Shown piece after piece: positions 40,939-52,976 of a stretch of DNA of 64,000 bases; the stretch's first letter is position 1; each line of letters opens with the position of its first letter. The translations under genes and the position numbers were made by a program. The stretch comes from Rhabdophis nuchalis. Taxonomy: Eukaryota; Chordata; Lepidosauria; Squamata; Natricidae. Location: NCBI GenBank assembly GCA_039707465.1, contig CM077648.1, positions 23,250,119 to 23,314,118 of the forward strand, in the 5' to 3' direction. Below the pieces are notes generated by a model. It was not told where the DNA came from, ran no database searches, and was given only the letters and a program-made list of their open reading frames with translations.

Positions 40939-43187
40939 GTAAGAGAAGAGAATTTTCTTTTTTAATATTGAAAAATTAATAAATTAGCATAGTAAAAGCC
41001 CAACTGTTTAAGATAATACTATATAAAATACACATTTTATACAAAATTTTATCATGGTAGTATGATTATCATAATAGATGAAAGTTTAGTGGTCTTAAAT
41101 CATCTGCCCCACAAATTGTATGAGATATTCTTATTCTAACTCTATCTTCTGCTTTTAATATCTATCTCTATATTTATTTCTCTTAAGAATATTAATTACA
41201 ATAGTAAAAAGCAATACAAACTAAACTTAGAGAAAGGGAAGAGAATTGAAAGAAAAAATAAAAAGGGCAAAAAAAGGAAAGAAGAAAAAGAGAATATAAT
41301 AAAGAAAAAGAAATATCAAAAGTAACTTCTAACCATCATAAGTATAAACAACTTTAATAACTCTTTGCCCCATAAGATTAAATAGATATATTTTCATCCC
41401 ATATTGTATCCCTTATCTATAAAGCAATCCATAAAGCATCGACTTTTCAATCATGGTATCAGCAAAAAGTCCATAAAAGGTTGCCAGAACATTGCAAAAA
41501 GATATCTTAGTTTAACCTTGGTCAAATAAACCAACTTTATATTTCTTCCTTTTACTTCTAATAGTCTTAATCTTTAATTCAATCAAATATTGTCATCGAA
41601 TTTGATATCTCTTCAATTCATTTTACAGGAATATCCAAAAGGAAAAAATATGAAAAAAATGCAGGAATTTCATTAGATTATACAGTTAAAAATCATACTG
41701 TTTTGCTTCTATTTAGAAGTAACTCTGACATAAAAGGTAGCTGTTTTGCACAAATCCTTCATGCATTGAGCATGTATAGGGAAAATAATTAAACACAGAA
41801 TTGGACTTAAAAATTCAGAAAAAAAATCAATTCAGTCCAGTTTGTAACTAACATTTACCTATTTCTCTAAAGAATCTAGACCTGTGATACCATTTTACAC
41901 CATTTTTCCTTAACAAGTCCTTCTTACTTCATTTCAAGGTTAAACCAGAAATTGGAGGGGAATCTGAATTCTGTCCCTTGAATCCAACTTCACTCTAGCT
42001 TCTTGGTCTCTTTCTCTCTGAATTCTGATTGTAGTTTTTCGAATATAAACATTTCCCCTCTAATCAGAGAAGTAGGCATTTCAGTAATTTGACTTTGGAG
42101 GTGACCCAGAACTCAAGAGATGTCCTTCCTGCAGATGTAAATTTAATGTCTGAGATGAGTGAATGCATATTAGACATGCCCGAGGCTGTCACGGAAGGCT
42201 GCAAGTTTGTAAAATTGGCTGGTTGTTTGGAACCATTGAGTTTTTTTGAAGTATACTATTTTTTCTTATGAGTGACAAGTTGGAAGGATATTGAAAAATT
42301 AAGCTGTTCTCTAGATGAAATATATTTTTGACAAAGCATTGTAAATGATACAGAATTAAGACAACTTAGCCTTGTGTAGCTGCTGTGCATGTTTTCCAAA
42401 ACAAAATAAGTGTTTCCACAAATGAGTATAGGATGAAAAATAAAGAAACTAATACAATAGTGTAAAGTTTATAAAAGTTTTGCTAAAGGAATATCAAAAC
42501 TCCCAGCTCTCCCTTTTTTTGTGGCACTCTAAGGATTTAAGACACGGAATTTTTAATTTAAATTTCATTAGTTTATTGTCTCAGCATTATCGTTAAATGT
42601 TACTGTTCATTATTGTTGTGCAGATGTCTATTTTTTACATTTAAATAACATTTTAAAATAATAGTTATGCTGTTAAAAGAAAAAGTCCAACATCCATGGT
42701 AAAGCATAGTCTTTAACAGAATCAGCCAAAATGATACAAAACGGGGAAGGCTTTAGTTGGTCTTAATATCAAAATATCAATATTATAAAAAGCAGAGGAG
42801 TGGAGGGAGAAGAAAATTGACTTGAAATGTTGAAGCATTTATGATACATTCTGAGTGCAATTCTAATGTTAAAATGGGGGGATGGACTGAAAAGCTGCTA
42901 TTAAGGCTTTAAAGTTAGCTCTTCTTTTTCTTTTTTATTGAACAAATATTCGGAGGAAAATGAAAAAGTCTTTTCAAATTAAGACAAGCCTATTTTGGAG
43001 GGGGCGGGGGGAAGGAAGCCATCACTATTATATTTAGAAAAATATTTCTATAGATGAAAGTCATCTGCTGTGGAAGTATTGTAGTCAATAAGTAATAATC
43101 AGATTTCAATATATCCTAAAAGAAAACACCACAAAAACATAGTTTATTTCTTATGTTTAGTCAGCATCAGAAATTCATTCCAAATAT
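40939..43187. other. Intron 4, first part without clear features
   Basis: AT-rich. 41200-41480 is purine-rich and may be an antisense LINE 3' UTR, but no family motif is visible. Confidence 0.3.
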
Positions 43188-43195
43188 TTGAGATT

Positions 43196-43304
43196 CATGA
43201 CCTTATTTATTTTATTATTTTATTTTATTTTATTTTATTATATTTTATTTATTTTATTTTATTTTATTTTATTTTATTTATTTTATTTATTTTATTTATT
43301 TATT

Positions 43305-43367
<63 letters not shown>

Positions 43368-43371
43368 TTTG
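43196..43371. repeat. (TTTTA)n/(TTTA)n microsatellite
   Basis: About 175 bp of TTTTA units passing into TTTA units. The Leu/Phe/Ile open frame through it is an artefact. Confidence 0.95.
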
Positions 43372-43710
43372 CAGCACAAAGTATTTTTAGAGAAATTGAC
43401 ATATCTACTAGAAATTGCCTTTCAATTTTAATTTATAGTTGCCATTTAATGAACCTGATGGAGGGAAAACATAATGTCCACTGCAGTATCACCTGGATCT
43501 GTATTTGCTAAATTACTTAGTTATTTCAATATTAAAATATTTAAAATATCTACAGTATCTACAGTAAATAGGTAGTGTAGGTATGTATTTTAATAAACAA
43601 GTTAGTGAATATTTATCTGTACTGTATGGGATATTACTGATTTATCTAACTTATTGAACAATTTGTAATTAAATCAAATGTTCTTAATTCTTCAAAACTA
43701 ATCTCCTTAG
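43372..43710. other. Intron 4, last part without clear features
   Basis: AT-rich, unassigned. Confidence 0.3.
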
Positions 43711-43815
<105 letters not shown>

Positions 43816-43902
43816 TAATATATAATTACTATATTTAATATGGTTAATATTTATTGAACATTACTGTGTAACTGCATTATCTATTTGTGTGATATTCTAC
43901 AG

Positions 43903-44257
43903 CAGGGGTCAGCAACCTGTGGCTCTGTAGCCGCATGTGGCTTTTTTAATCCCTCTGCTGCGGCTCCCTGTTGCCGGTCGGTACCACAATTTTGTGAGGA
44001 CCTTCTGGTGGTGGTGGTGGGGCAGCACTGCGTGCCAGGAGGAGACTTTATGGCAAGGGGCGGTTTCCTGGTCGGCTCCACAATTGATAGGGCTTTCGGT
44101 TAGGACAGATACTGTAGAGGAAAAAGGATGCCATGTTAGAAGGAGACTCTATCATGGGGGAACTGGACTTCCAGTTGGCTCCAGAATTGAATGTGGGGGG
44201 GAGCTTCTGGTTAGGACCTTTGTGGCTCCTTTGAGTGCTTAAGGTTGCCAAGCCCTG
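43903..44257. mobile_element. hAT-type MITE
   Basis: Ends caggggtcagcaacctg and aaggttgccaagccctg. 8-bp target-site duplication ttctacag/ctctacag (one difference). GC-rich body. Confidence 0.82.
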
Positions 44258-44265
44258 CTCTACAG

Positions 44266-44800
44266 AATAAACAAGGGCATACTTTGCTGCTTAAAATACA
44301 ATGTATGTTTGTCAGAAGTGATTTTATTTAAAGCTCCTTCTATGATAGTTTATAACCTTCATTGGAAATGAATGATAAATTAAGTTAAATCCCCATTTGT
44401 ACCAACATTGAGAAGTGAGGGATTAGAGTTAGCCAGATAAGAATTAATTCAAAATCAACAATTACTGAGATCTTTTTGAGCTTGAATTTTTTTCCATAAA
44501 ACAGTAAGCTGAGATTCAGGGGCATCTTGGTTTATTTTTATCCTACTGCGTTGTGATAATTGTGGACCGTTAACTCTTGCTTTTCTTTTCTTCACAAGCA
44601 GAGAAATAGCTTCATAAAATGGGATATGTTGAGCAAATGCAACTCATTTCCTTAAAAATCACACAAAGGGATTTGATCTTCATTTTCAAATGCTACTATT
44701 TCTGAATGTGTTGGTTACTGTAAAGATATCTGTGCTTTTACATGTTTTGGCTAAAGTGTTACATATCTTCTCTCAGCTGTAGCTGAATTATCAATATACT
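44266..44800. other. Intron 5 sequence without clear features
   Basis: No gene or repeat recognised. Confidence 0.3.
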
Positions 44801-44895
44801 CAGGGGTGGGTTCCTGTACCAGTTGGTACCGGTTCGCTGTGTGCACGCTAACAGCATTCTGTGCCCCAGCATATAGTCATGCCAACCACATGACC
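44801..44895. mobile_element. hAT-type MITE, truncated
   Basis: Starts caggggtgggttcctgtac, then agttggtaccggttcgctg, the same end type as 20175, 51470 and 52977. The other end is missing where an L2-like sequence begins. Confidence 0.55.
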
Positions 44896-45115
44896 ATGGA
44901 AGCTATTGTATTGTATTGTATTGAAGCGTAACCTCCACAATTAACTATTTTAGATAGCTTTTAAATTTGGGGATTTTAATTTGGCTTTAGCGCAGGACGG
45001 TATTTAATCAGTTTTTAAATTTTATACTTGATTTTGTTATGTATTTTTAAATTTTCCTGTGCGCCGCCCTGGGTCCTTTTGGAGAAGGGCGGGGTATAAA
45101 TTTAATTTTTTTTTA
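44896..45115 (+). mobile_element. L2-related 3' UTR
   Basis: Contains tgtgcgccgccctgggtcc and gaagggcggggtataaattt; no coding part. Confidence 0.7.
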
Positions 45116-45145
45116 AAAAGGACAACACTGGCTCCCTCAGCTGTA

Positions 45146-45376
45146 TAATAGCAATAGCAATACTTATATACCACTTCACAGTGCTTTTTCAGCCCTCTCT
45201 AAGCGGTTTACAGAATCAGCATACTGCCCCCAAAAATCTGGGTCCTGATTTTACCCAGCTCAGGAGAATGGAAGGCTGAGTCAACCTTGAGCCTGGTGAG
45301 ATTCAAACTGCCAGATGCAGGCAGCTGGCTGTCAGCAGAAGTAGCCTGCAGTACTACACTCTAACCACTTGCTATC
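45146..45376 (-). mobile_element. tRNA-derived SINE, family 1, complete
   Basis: Reverse complement: head ends at about 45376 with A-box-like tagcaagtggttagagt, B-box-like region gtttgaatctcac, body and tail (gctattgctatt). Best reference copy of the family in the window. Confidence 0.82.
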
Positions 45377-46887
45377 ACGGTTCTTATATAGAGTCCTAAA
45401 GGTGCTTTTTCAAAAGGCAACTGGACTTTCATAGTTTGGAAAATAGAAAAAAAAAACTAAAAGAAAGTCCACTTTTTAAAAAGTCCTTTTGAAAAGCACT
45501 TTTGGGACAACCATGATCTGAATGTTTGCGAATCTTCATAGATATTTAGGAAATGGAGATGAGCATAGCCCCTTAGAGTTGGACACAACTGAGTAGGGGA
45601 AACCTTTGCTGGATTATCCTCTGTCTCCTAACTTATCTTTATGAAGGAACTTCTGTTTCTGGCAAAAAGCGAAGCTAGAGAGAAAAATGTTTCTCATGGA
45701 GATAAATAAGGTAATGTAGGGAAACTATTCTCAACTATAGACATCTTTTGGGGCTCAAAATTAAGATCTTACTTTGCTTCTCCCAACATCTTTTAACAGG
45801 GTTTGTTTGTGAATGTGTAACTATAGCTCTTCATAGGATATCTACATTGACCTCACATGTATTTATTAGAGCTCTCTGAGAACGTTAGAACAAATAAACT
45901 TTTTGTTTATTTCATTTATGCTGGGTCTTTTTGGAAAATATGTCAAAGATTTTCTCATATCTATGGAAATGCGCAAGGCATGTGGGTTTTTTATGGGTAT
46001 TTCCCCTCTTATTATTATTTCATCTTGCCTTTAATCTTTTGTCACAGTTATATTACTCAGTCTTCAATTCTGTATTTTTTTTAGCTGCGAAAAATCTGAT
46101 TAACAATAGGTTTTGCTTCAGAATAGACTTATAAGAAGTGCACTGTCAGTCTTTTTTATTTTTATTTCCAAGTATTATATCTCCCCCCATCATTTTCTTT
46201 CTTTTCATTTATATAAATCTTTGCACGACAATACCTGCAAAGAGCGTTTGGCAGATAAATATGGGGAAGTTCCTTAAGGCTACTTTAGTAGCTTGTTAGT
46301 ACCTGTTTTTTATTTCAAGTTTAGCCAGTTGGCAGCTGGAATATTTTCTGTTCTGTTTCCTTCTGTGACTGTCTGCCTTCAACCAAAGGGCTTCATTTAC
46401 CCAAACGGAAAGACTTCCTGAATTATTCCTGAATTATTCAGAACAATAATTCAGATTCAGATTATTCAGATTATTAGTTGTCATGATCTATAATTATTAT
46501 ACTTCACATAAATTTGTTTCTCTGGAGTTTGCTCTGTTTAACATGAGCTGTTGATTTATGCAGCACCATATTTTCAAATTAAATATAATAATGTCACTTC
46601 AGGTAGCAACATACATAAATCCCCCCTCTCCCAAAATTTTAAACTTTCTGGGTCTTATTATTATCAATATCCCATCTTTGGAGAATATGGAAGTCATAAT
46701 AAAGCACAATCTGTACTTTTTAAAGGAAAGTAGCGGCTAAAATTCCACAAAGTAAGGCAGAATCCAGTGATGTTGTTAAAAGTACGTAACAAATATTTTA
46801 GCATCACAATATAATTTTTACCCCTTTGTATATTTGTGCATCACACTGCATGTACATACACTATTGCTGTAGTATGTTACCAAAGAG
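45377..46887. other. Intron 5 sequence; Sauria-type SINE tail at 45570-45625
   Basis: 45570-45625 has gagttggacacaactgagta and ggggaaacctttgc, the BovB-like 3' tail of a Sauria-type SINE. An inverted pair (aaaggtgctttttcaaaagg at 45399; ccttttgaaaagcacttttg at 45485) forms a hairpin. The rest is unassigned AT-rich DNA. Confidence 0.45.
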
Positions 46888-47095
46888 AGACAGTTTGGTG
46901 TAGTACTTCTAGCCTCATAGAAGACTATGAGTTCTAATCCCACCTCAGCATGAATCTAGCTGGGTGATCTTGAGCCAGTCACTCTGTAATTCCTAGGAGG
47001 AAGGCAATGTTAAATCATTTGTGCAAATGCCAAGAAAACTGCAGAAACATGCCCAGGTAGTTGCCAGGAGTCATAAAGAACTTGAAAGCAATAAA
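46888..47095 (+). mobile_element. tRNA-derived SINE, family 2
   Basis: Head gagacagtttggtgtagtac (A box region), gagttctaatcccacctcag (B box) and body gggtgatcttgagccagtca. Confidence 0.72.
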
Positions 47096-47535
47096 TAAAT
47101 AGTAGGAATCGCTGAAACAAGGAACAACACTAGGATTGCACTCGAAGGGCCTTTCCCACTCGCAAGTTACAGTGCTGCCTGCCTATTGTTGAGTCAGTAG
47201 AAAACTATACCAATAAATATGCTTTTCCTATGGTCAGTCCCTATCCTACCTTTTCTGTTTCCTATTGTTTCTGTTATCAGTCAGGATCAACATATAGGTC
47301 ATTGGCCCTCAACCTCCAGGGGTCAGTTCAGTGGAGGGTGGTTTTACCATGGACCCCGGGGGGGGGGGGTTACCTGGATGAGGAGATGAGGATTTGTTCA
47401 CTTGCATGCCCCAGTTCCTGGTAGGCCATGGACTAATACTTGTCCACAAACCGGGGTGGGTGGGTGGGTGTTGGGGGATCCCTGATACAGGTGACAAAAG
47501 TGTAACCAATATTGTGCACCGTAGGGTCTGCCTTT
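47096..47535. other. Intron 5 sequence with possible hAT remnant
   Basis: 47300-47500 (ggccctcaacctccaggggt, then G-rich tracts at 47356-47371) resembles the hAT families with ggtctccaacc ends but lacks resolved termini. Confidence 0.35.
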
Positions 47536-47539
47536 ATAC

Positions 47540-48345
47540 AGTATAGATATAGATATAGATAAATGTTTGTTTGTTCAAAATCTTAAAACTCCAAAAGTTC
47601 TTCACTGATTGCTTTGAAATTTTGATACAATGTTGAATTCGAATACATGCATTTTTTATATACCTACTATTATATAGATGTCACATCTATGACAGGTAAA
47701 AACAACACATGCTATACTAAGTATTTTACGATTCCATTTCGGCTTCAACCTACCACGGCCTCCTTGGCTTCTTCAGCAGTTTCAGCCACTCCTCAGCCCG
47801 CTTCACTCTACAGTGCAAACTCCTCCCCTCTCGCCTACACCGCTCCTCCGCCACCAGGGCCTGTTAGCGCAGGCGCGAGCTCCTCCCCTCCTGCCGCTTC
47901 AAGAAAGCCCTCTTAGTCAGTCTCTGTCTCTCTATCTCTGTCTCCCTCCCTCCCTTCATTTTCTCATTCTCCTCTTCATCCTCGCGAGGCGTCTTGGGAG
48001 CTGTAGTAGCTCCCTCATAGACTGCGGCAAATGGGTGGGGCAAAACCATGCTACCCAGAAGGCGCTACGAATCCAAGTCTCTGTTTCCATAGAACTGGAG
48101 TAGGAATTACATCAGCGTTTCTGAGCGAGTAATGGCAATAGCAAGTAGCGGGGCCAGTCAGGCGCCGCACCAATGTGAAACAGGCAAGGCGGAGAGAGAG
48201 CGGGCATTGGAATTGAGCTGTGTCATTTACCATAGCATTCATTTACTGAAACATACTAGAAATGTAGAAACGTGCGCTTTCCCTTTTCTTTCTTTTCTAT
48301 TTAACCAAGCTAAGCCACAGCAACGCGTGGCCAGGTACAGGTACT
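47540..48345 (+). mobile_element. Helitron-like element with GC-rich internal segment
   Basis: The left part has tttgtttgttcaaaatctta and aaaactccaaaagttcttca, and the right edge has aagccacagcaacgcgtgg, then ccaggtacag. Both are typical of Helitrons: the 5' subterminal region, and the 3' hairpin preceding a CTAG-like end. A further segment to about 48640 (aactctggaaagcttcgagc, aatactgtgggggtaag) recurs inverted at 60945-61312. No Rep/helicase frame. Class assignment is from memory of sequence style. Confidence 0.5.
47740..48200. promoter_or_regulatory. Promoter-like GC-rich segment inside Helitron-like element
   Basis: CpG-rich relative to flanks. Two ZNF143/SBS-like motifs point in opposite directions: 48010-47989 (minus: ACTACAGCTCCCAAGACGC) and 48050-48066 (plus: GCTACCCAGAAGGCGCT). 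CCTCGCGAGG lies at 47980-47989. No coding exon was recognised beside it. Confidence 0.45.
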
Positions 48346-48347
48346 GT

Positions 48348-48388
48348 ATGTGTGTGTGTGTGTGGTGTGTGTGTGCTTGTGTGTGTGT
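48348..48388. repeat. (GT)n microsatellite
   Basis: Dinucleotide tract with interruptions, just 3' of the Helitron-like terminus. Confidence 0.9.
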
Positions 48389-48640
48389 TCCAGCATAACT
48401 CTGGAAAGCTTCGAGCAATTTCAAACAAACTTGGTACACAGATGAGTTATTCTCTGAAGAAAAATACTGTGGGGGTAAGAAACCCATAACACCCCTCCAG
48501 GGAGTTTGTGTTCTGTTAAGATACAGCCTGTTGTACTGTACTCCCATAATGATTTCTACTGTACAGCACAGTAGAGTTGCCATGGTAACAGCTTCACAGT
48601 ATTCCATAAGGGGGTTCCCTCTGGTAAGGGGAAAAATCCA
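48389..48640 (-). mobile_element. Helitron-associated repeat, second part
   Basis: Shares gcataactctgga, tggtacacagatgagttatt and gccatggtaacagcttcaca with the reverse complement of 60945-61290. Confidence 0.6.
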
Positions 48641-50348
48641 ACAGTTTAATATGTTTTAAATATTCGCTAATAATATGTTTAGGTTTGTGTGTCTCTATTC
48701 TGGAAAACATATTGGAATCATTGGTATTAAAAAAGTTATTTTTTAACTTTTCCTGGGGGCCAGGAAGGAGAAAAAGAAGATACAATTGCCAAGAGACTTA
48801 GATCGAAAAAATAACTTTGCTTTTTTTATTATTATTAATATTGCTTAACCTTATGTCTGGATGTTTGTACACAACTGCTAGCATAGAATGGAGAATTTAG
48901 GAATCTTGTACTTATTTTCACCTTGTAGTACTTTTGGAAAAATGTTCTTTTAATGTTTTATTATAAAGCCCTAGAAGAGCCAATGATCCCGACGCGAAAG
49001 TTCTTAATATGTTTCTGTATCCCTTACCTTACCCTTTTTGAAAATTGTAAAAACCAATAAAACTTTTTCAATATTAAAAAAAAAAAGTTATTTTTGGTAT
49101 CACCATGACAGAATTTCTTCACACAGAATTTATTGAGTGAAAGTTTTCATACCGACTTTTGCTTTCCCTTTTATTTCCTTTCTTGTTTAAGGAATATCAT
49201 TTTGAAAATAAGCTTGCCACATATAGTAAAAACTGACCATTTCCAAGAAAGTTTTAAATTGCTTCATTAACCAAACTTTATAAAACGCCCACAAATAACT
49301 TCTCTGTTGTTCCACTTCATACTTCCTCTTTTCTAAGCATAAGAAATCTGTTAATAAAAACAGTATGCATATATTTTGATTTATAGTGCCAGGAATCAGC
49401 CTTCTGGTTTTCAAATGTATGTTATATAACACATATTCGACATAAATGTTTTCAAAAATAATATACGTATTTGGCTTCTGAAAACATTCTTTTTGCTTTC
49501 CATAATTTAAACATATTGTTTTTGCAATTATATTTTTATATTTTGAATATAATAACGGTGTATTTTATACATCAATGTATTTTAAACATCAATTTTATAC
49601 ATCAATATAACATCTTCAATTGAGATGACATCAATTGATACTCATAGATATATATCCTCTAATTCAAACTAAGTGAACATCTTCATTTCACTGGATGATG
49701 GTGTCTGCATTTATTTTAGAAATCTTAACCGTTTCAAGAAGATTGGAGTCAAGGCATGAAAAGTCTCGAGCAGTTTGATTGGGACTATAAAACTGTCTTA
49801 GTATTGTTAGCATTCAGCTTCCCTTTACCTAAATAAAGAGCAGATATCACAATAAAATAAAAATGTAATGAGAAATTAGAAGTATTGTTTCAAAATCCAT
49901 GTTGCCCTTCTTATTAGGAAAATATGATTTAAACATACGCTTCTTGTATTTCCAAAGAAAAGGTATTGTTTTATAAAACAGTCCTATCATTGTCTTATTT
50001 TATATCTAGATTAAAGTTTAATCATTAAAAATAAGTGTTATATTTATTTCTAATTCCAATGAAATTACTTGTAGTGTATAGTATTCATGGGGATGTCGCA
50101 CCAATTAATTTACCCTTTGAGAATCTCGTATTTAACCTATAGTCATACAGGATTTTCAACTCCTCTATGCATTTATCTAATCTGTCCAAATGTTCTGAAG
50201 CTATTTATGTGCTATTTCAGAACTTTGGGTTTATTTATGAATATTAGAATCCTTTTGTTATTATCATTTCAAAACGTGTCATTTGATAAACAAGCGTTCG
50301 ACAAATTCTTTGCAGATTTTAAATAAAGATTTATTCCACAATCTACAG
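48641..50348. other. Intron 5, AT-rich part
   Basis: 49050-49090 has caataaaactttttcaa followed by an A run, a polyadenylated retroelement tail of unknown class. The remainder is unassigned. Confidence 0.35.
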
Positions 50349-50698
50349 CAAGAGTTCCCAGCTCCCAACCCATGGCTCACTACTGAGCCATGGCCTATTC
50401 AGAATTGGGCTGCGCAAGGGGCTGACTGGAGTGTGCGCGTTTTTGCGTGTGCAGCTCAACATGTGTGAGCAGCGGGCCGGTAGGCTCTCGTGCCTGTGTG
50501 CATTGGTCTGTCACTTGTGTTAGTTAAACTGCGCCTGTGCACACCAGCACACCACTCGTGAGAGTTACGCTTCGCACATGCACGCTGGTCTACCACTTAC
50601 ATGAGTTGACCTGCCCATAACGACCTACCACTAGCACAGCCTAGTTCCCCTCCCCCCCCCTCAGTCGGGCCACCAAGCGACAAAAGTTAGGACTGCTG
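50349..50698. mobile_element. hAT-type MITE
   Basis: Ends caagagttcccagctc and gttaggactgctg. 8-bp target-site duplication atctacag/ctctacag (one difference). Body with gtgcgcgtttttgcgtgtg. It ends about 145 bp before the exon 6 acceptor. Confidence 0.65.
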
Positions 50699-50842
50699 CT
50701 CTACAGGGTCTTTGTGCCACAAGGCTTAACTACATTCCTAACATGCAAGCACCCCACATGTAATACATTTCAAAAATCAGTGTAAAATCAGAACAGAGGA
50801 ATAATTGCTGAGAAATGAAAGTGTTTATTCTGCTCCCTACAG

Positions 50843-50991
50843 ATCTGCAATTATGCTGGACCTGCAAAAGTAATAGTGCAGTTAGTCACAAATGGAAAAC
50901 ACGTTCACTTGCATGCTCACAGCTTGGTAGGAAAACACTGTGAGCAAGGAGTTTGCACAGTAAATGCAGGACCAAAGGACATGGTAACGGG
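50843..50991 (+). CDS. NFKB1: NFKB1 exon 6 (residues 88-136)
   Basis: Acceptor tgctccctacag, donor gtaagt; 149 bp, leaving two bases of a Gly codon. Encodes [33 protein letters not shown] and [16 protein letters not shown] of the N-terminal Rel domain. A few changes from human are conservative ([22 protein letters not shown]). The donor is followed at once by a TcMar-type MITE (50999): its TA target site is bases +6/+7 of the donor. Confidence 0.97.
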
Positions 50992-50998
50992 GTAAGTA

Positions 50999-51420
50999 CC
51001 GTCTTTTTCAGACTATAAGACGCACCACTGTATAAGATGCACCAAGATTTCAAGGAGGTAAGTAATAAAAAAAAGTTTTTGTCTTCCCTGGCCCCTAGGA
51101 GCACCCTGCAGGGTTCAGCAGAGATGGGGCAAGGCAAAAACGCCTTTCACCAAAATGGGGGCATTTTCCCTTCTCCCAGGCCTGCTGAAGCCTACAGAGT
51201 GTTTCTGGGGGGATGGAGGAAGGCAAAAACACCCCCGTTTTGGTGAAAAATGGCCTGTTTTTGCCCTTTTTTCACCAAAAAGGAGGCATATTTCCCCTTC
51301 CCCCAGCCCTGCTGAAACCTGCAGAGTGCTTCTGGGGGGGGTAGGGGGAAGCAAAAACACCCCCATTTTGGTGAAAAATGGCCCATTTTTTGTCCCTTTT
51401 TGTTGAGAAGGCTTCAATTA
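50999..51420. mobile_element. TcMar-like TIR element abutting exon 6 donor
   Basis: Starts ccgtctttttcagactataa directly after TA (50997-50998). The body consists of two to three tandem units of about 110 bp with gcaaaaacaccccc.ttttgg and ccctgctgaa.cctgcagag. The right terminus is not clear. Related copies: 5910-6408, 58819-59499, 61876-61999. Confidence 0.65.
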
Positions 51421-51469
51421 TTAAGGAATCTGCTTGCATAATGAACTGAAATTGACTATGGATGTCATG

Positions 51470-51767
51470 CAGTGGTGGGTTCCGGATCCCATTGCAACCA
51501 TTACATCCACCACATAAACACACACAGTGCGTGCACACACACATGTAGCATGCACATGCATACTTACTGCCTGTTACGCCTCCGTGATGCTCCAGTTGCT
51601 CAGTGGAGCATCCCACCGTACAACTGTGCACTTAAGCCCCGAAAACCTCACATACCGATAAGGCGGGCGGGTGGGCCCTCCGTAGCACCAGAATGGAACG
51701 GTACCTGGTGTTCCCGGCAGGCTCCAATATGCCCATACCAGAGCATACTGGTCGTAACCCACCACTG
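51470..51767. mobile_element. hAT-type MITE
   Basis: Ends cagtggtgggttccggatc and ggtcgtaacccaccactg. Exact 8-bp target-site duplication atgtcatg (51462-51469 and 51768-51775). Confidence 0.93.
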
Positions 51768-51775
51768 ATGTCATG

Positions 51776-52968
51776 GTAGAGAAACAAAATGTTATAATAC
51801 TTTGTTAGTGTTTCTCTATATTTGTCTAGCTTGAAAACTGTGGAAGAAAACCACTGAAGTATTGAGGGAAATAAAAGTTTCATTATTCTGAAATAGCTTA
51901 AGTCCAGGTATGATTAGCAAATAATATAATAATTCTTTAAAAAAATATAACACTTGGAAAAATTATTTTTAATTGTTTTTTTCAAGTTTTCCTGTTAATT
52001 TTTTCTCTTGATTTTCAGAGGAAGAACTAAAAATGATAATTAACTTGTTATTCAAAACTGCCTGATTAATAACTGAAATAGCAAAAAAAAAAAAAATAGA
52101 ATTCAGAATTTTTGTGGAGATGTTTCCTTTCCCCAAATATATTTCCTAAATTTGATTTCCAGGTTTTTCTATTTTATTGGAAGCTCTAACCTAATTTGTG
52201 TAGGTTAGCCTGTTTCTTCATTAGTAAATTAAATAAATATATCTTTACTCAAGTTACATTAAAGTCATTATGATATTGACATAAACATTGGATTTCTTGA
52301 ACTGTTGCATTCCAAGAACAAAATAACAAAGGGAATATTAAATCCTAGTTAATCTTCTGCCTTTTTCGAAAGGGCAAATAAAGTACACATATTATTGTTC
52401 CTAGGATTGGATTAGGTTTCAGATTAGTGCTAGTTTGATGTTATATAGGAAGATTTTAGAAATATACACATATGCACACAGGTGCATATGCACACACACA
52501 AAAATCCTGGGAGAAAATTAGCGAAAGAGAAGCTGCTTTTCAGACTTGAAAGACTCATTCTTTTGATGTTAAGAATCACACTGTCATCAAATTGAGTGCA
52601 AAATCTGTTGTTTGCAATTCTAATCTTGAAAGTTTTATCATATTCTTGCTAAGCATACTTAAATTGAGAGTATATCATTTTGAAGTAACTTATCCAAACG
52701 TCATACCTTATTCGATGCTCTCTTGCTATTGAAACACAAGCCCTCAAAACCTTTCCCACATTTCAAAAAGCTTTTAGTGAATTTATCCAGTCGATTTTTA
52801 TTGGCTATAGATTTTTCCTTCCTCTAAGTTGCTCAAAGGAATGTATTTGCTTTCCAAATCTCATTGCACACTTGCAATAGCCCAATTATGGAGGTTATTG
52901 GTTCAGGATTAGGGCATGAACTACAGACAGTACTTGAGTGGCATTTAAACCTGGGTCTTCTTGGTTAT
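51776..52968. other. Intron 6, AT-rich part
   Basis: No gene or repeat recognised apart from short A runs and a CA-rich patch near 52465-52500. Confidence 0.3.
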
Positions 52969-52976
52969 GGTCTAAT

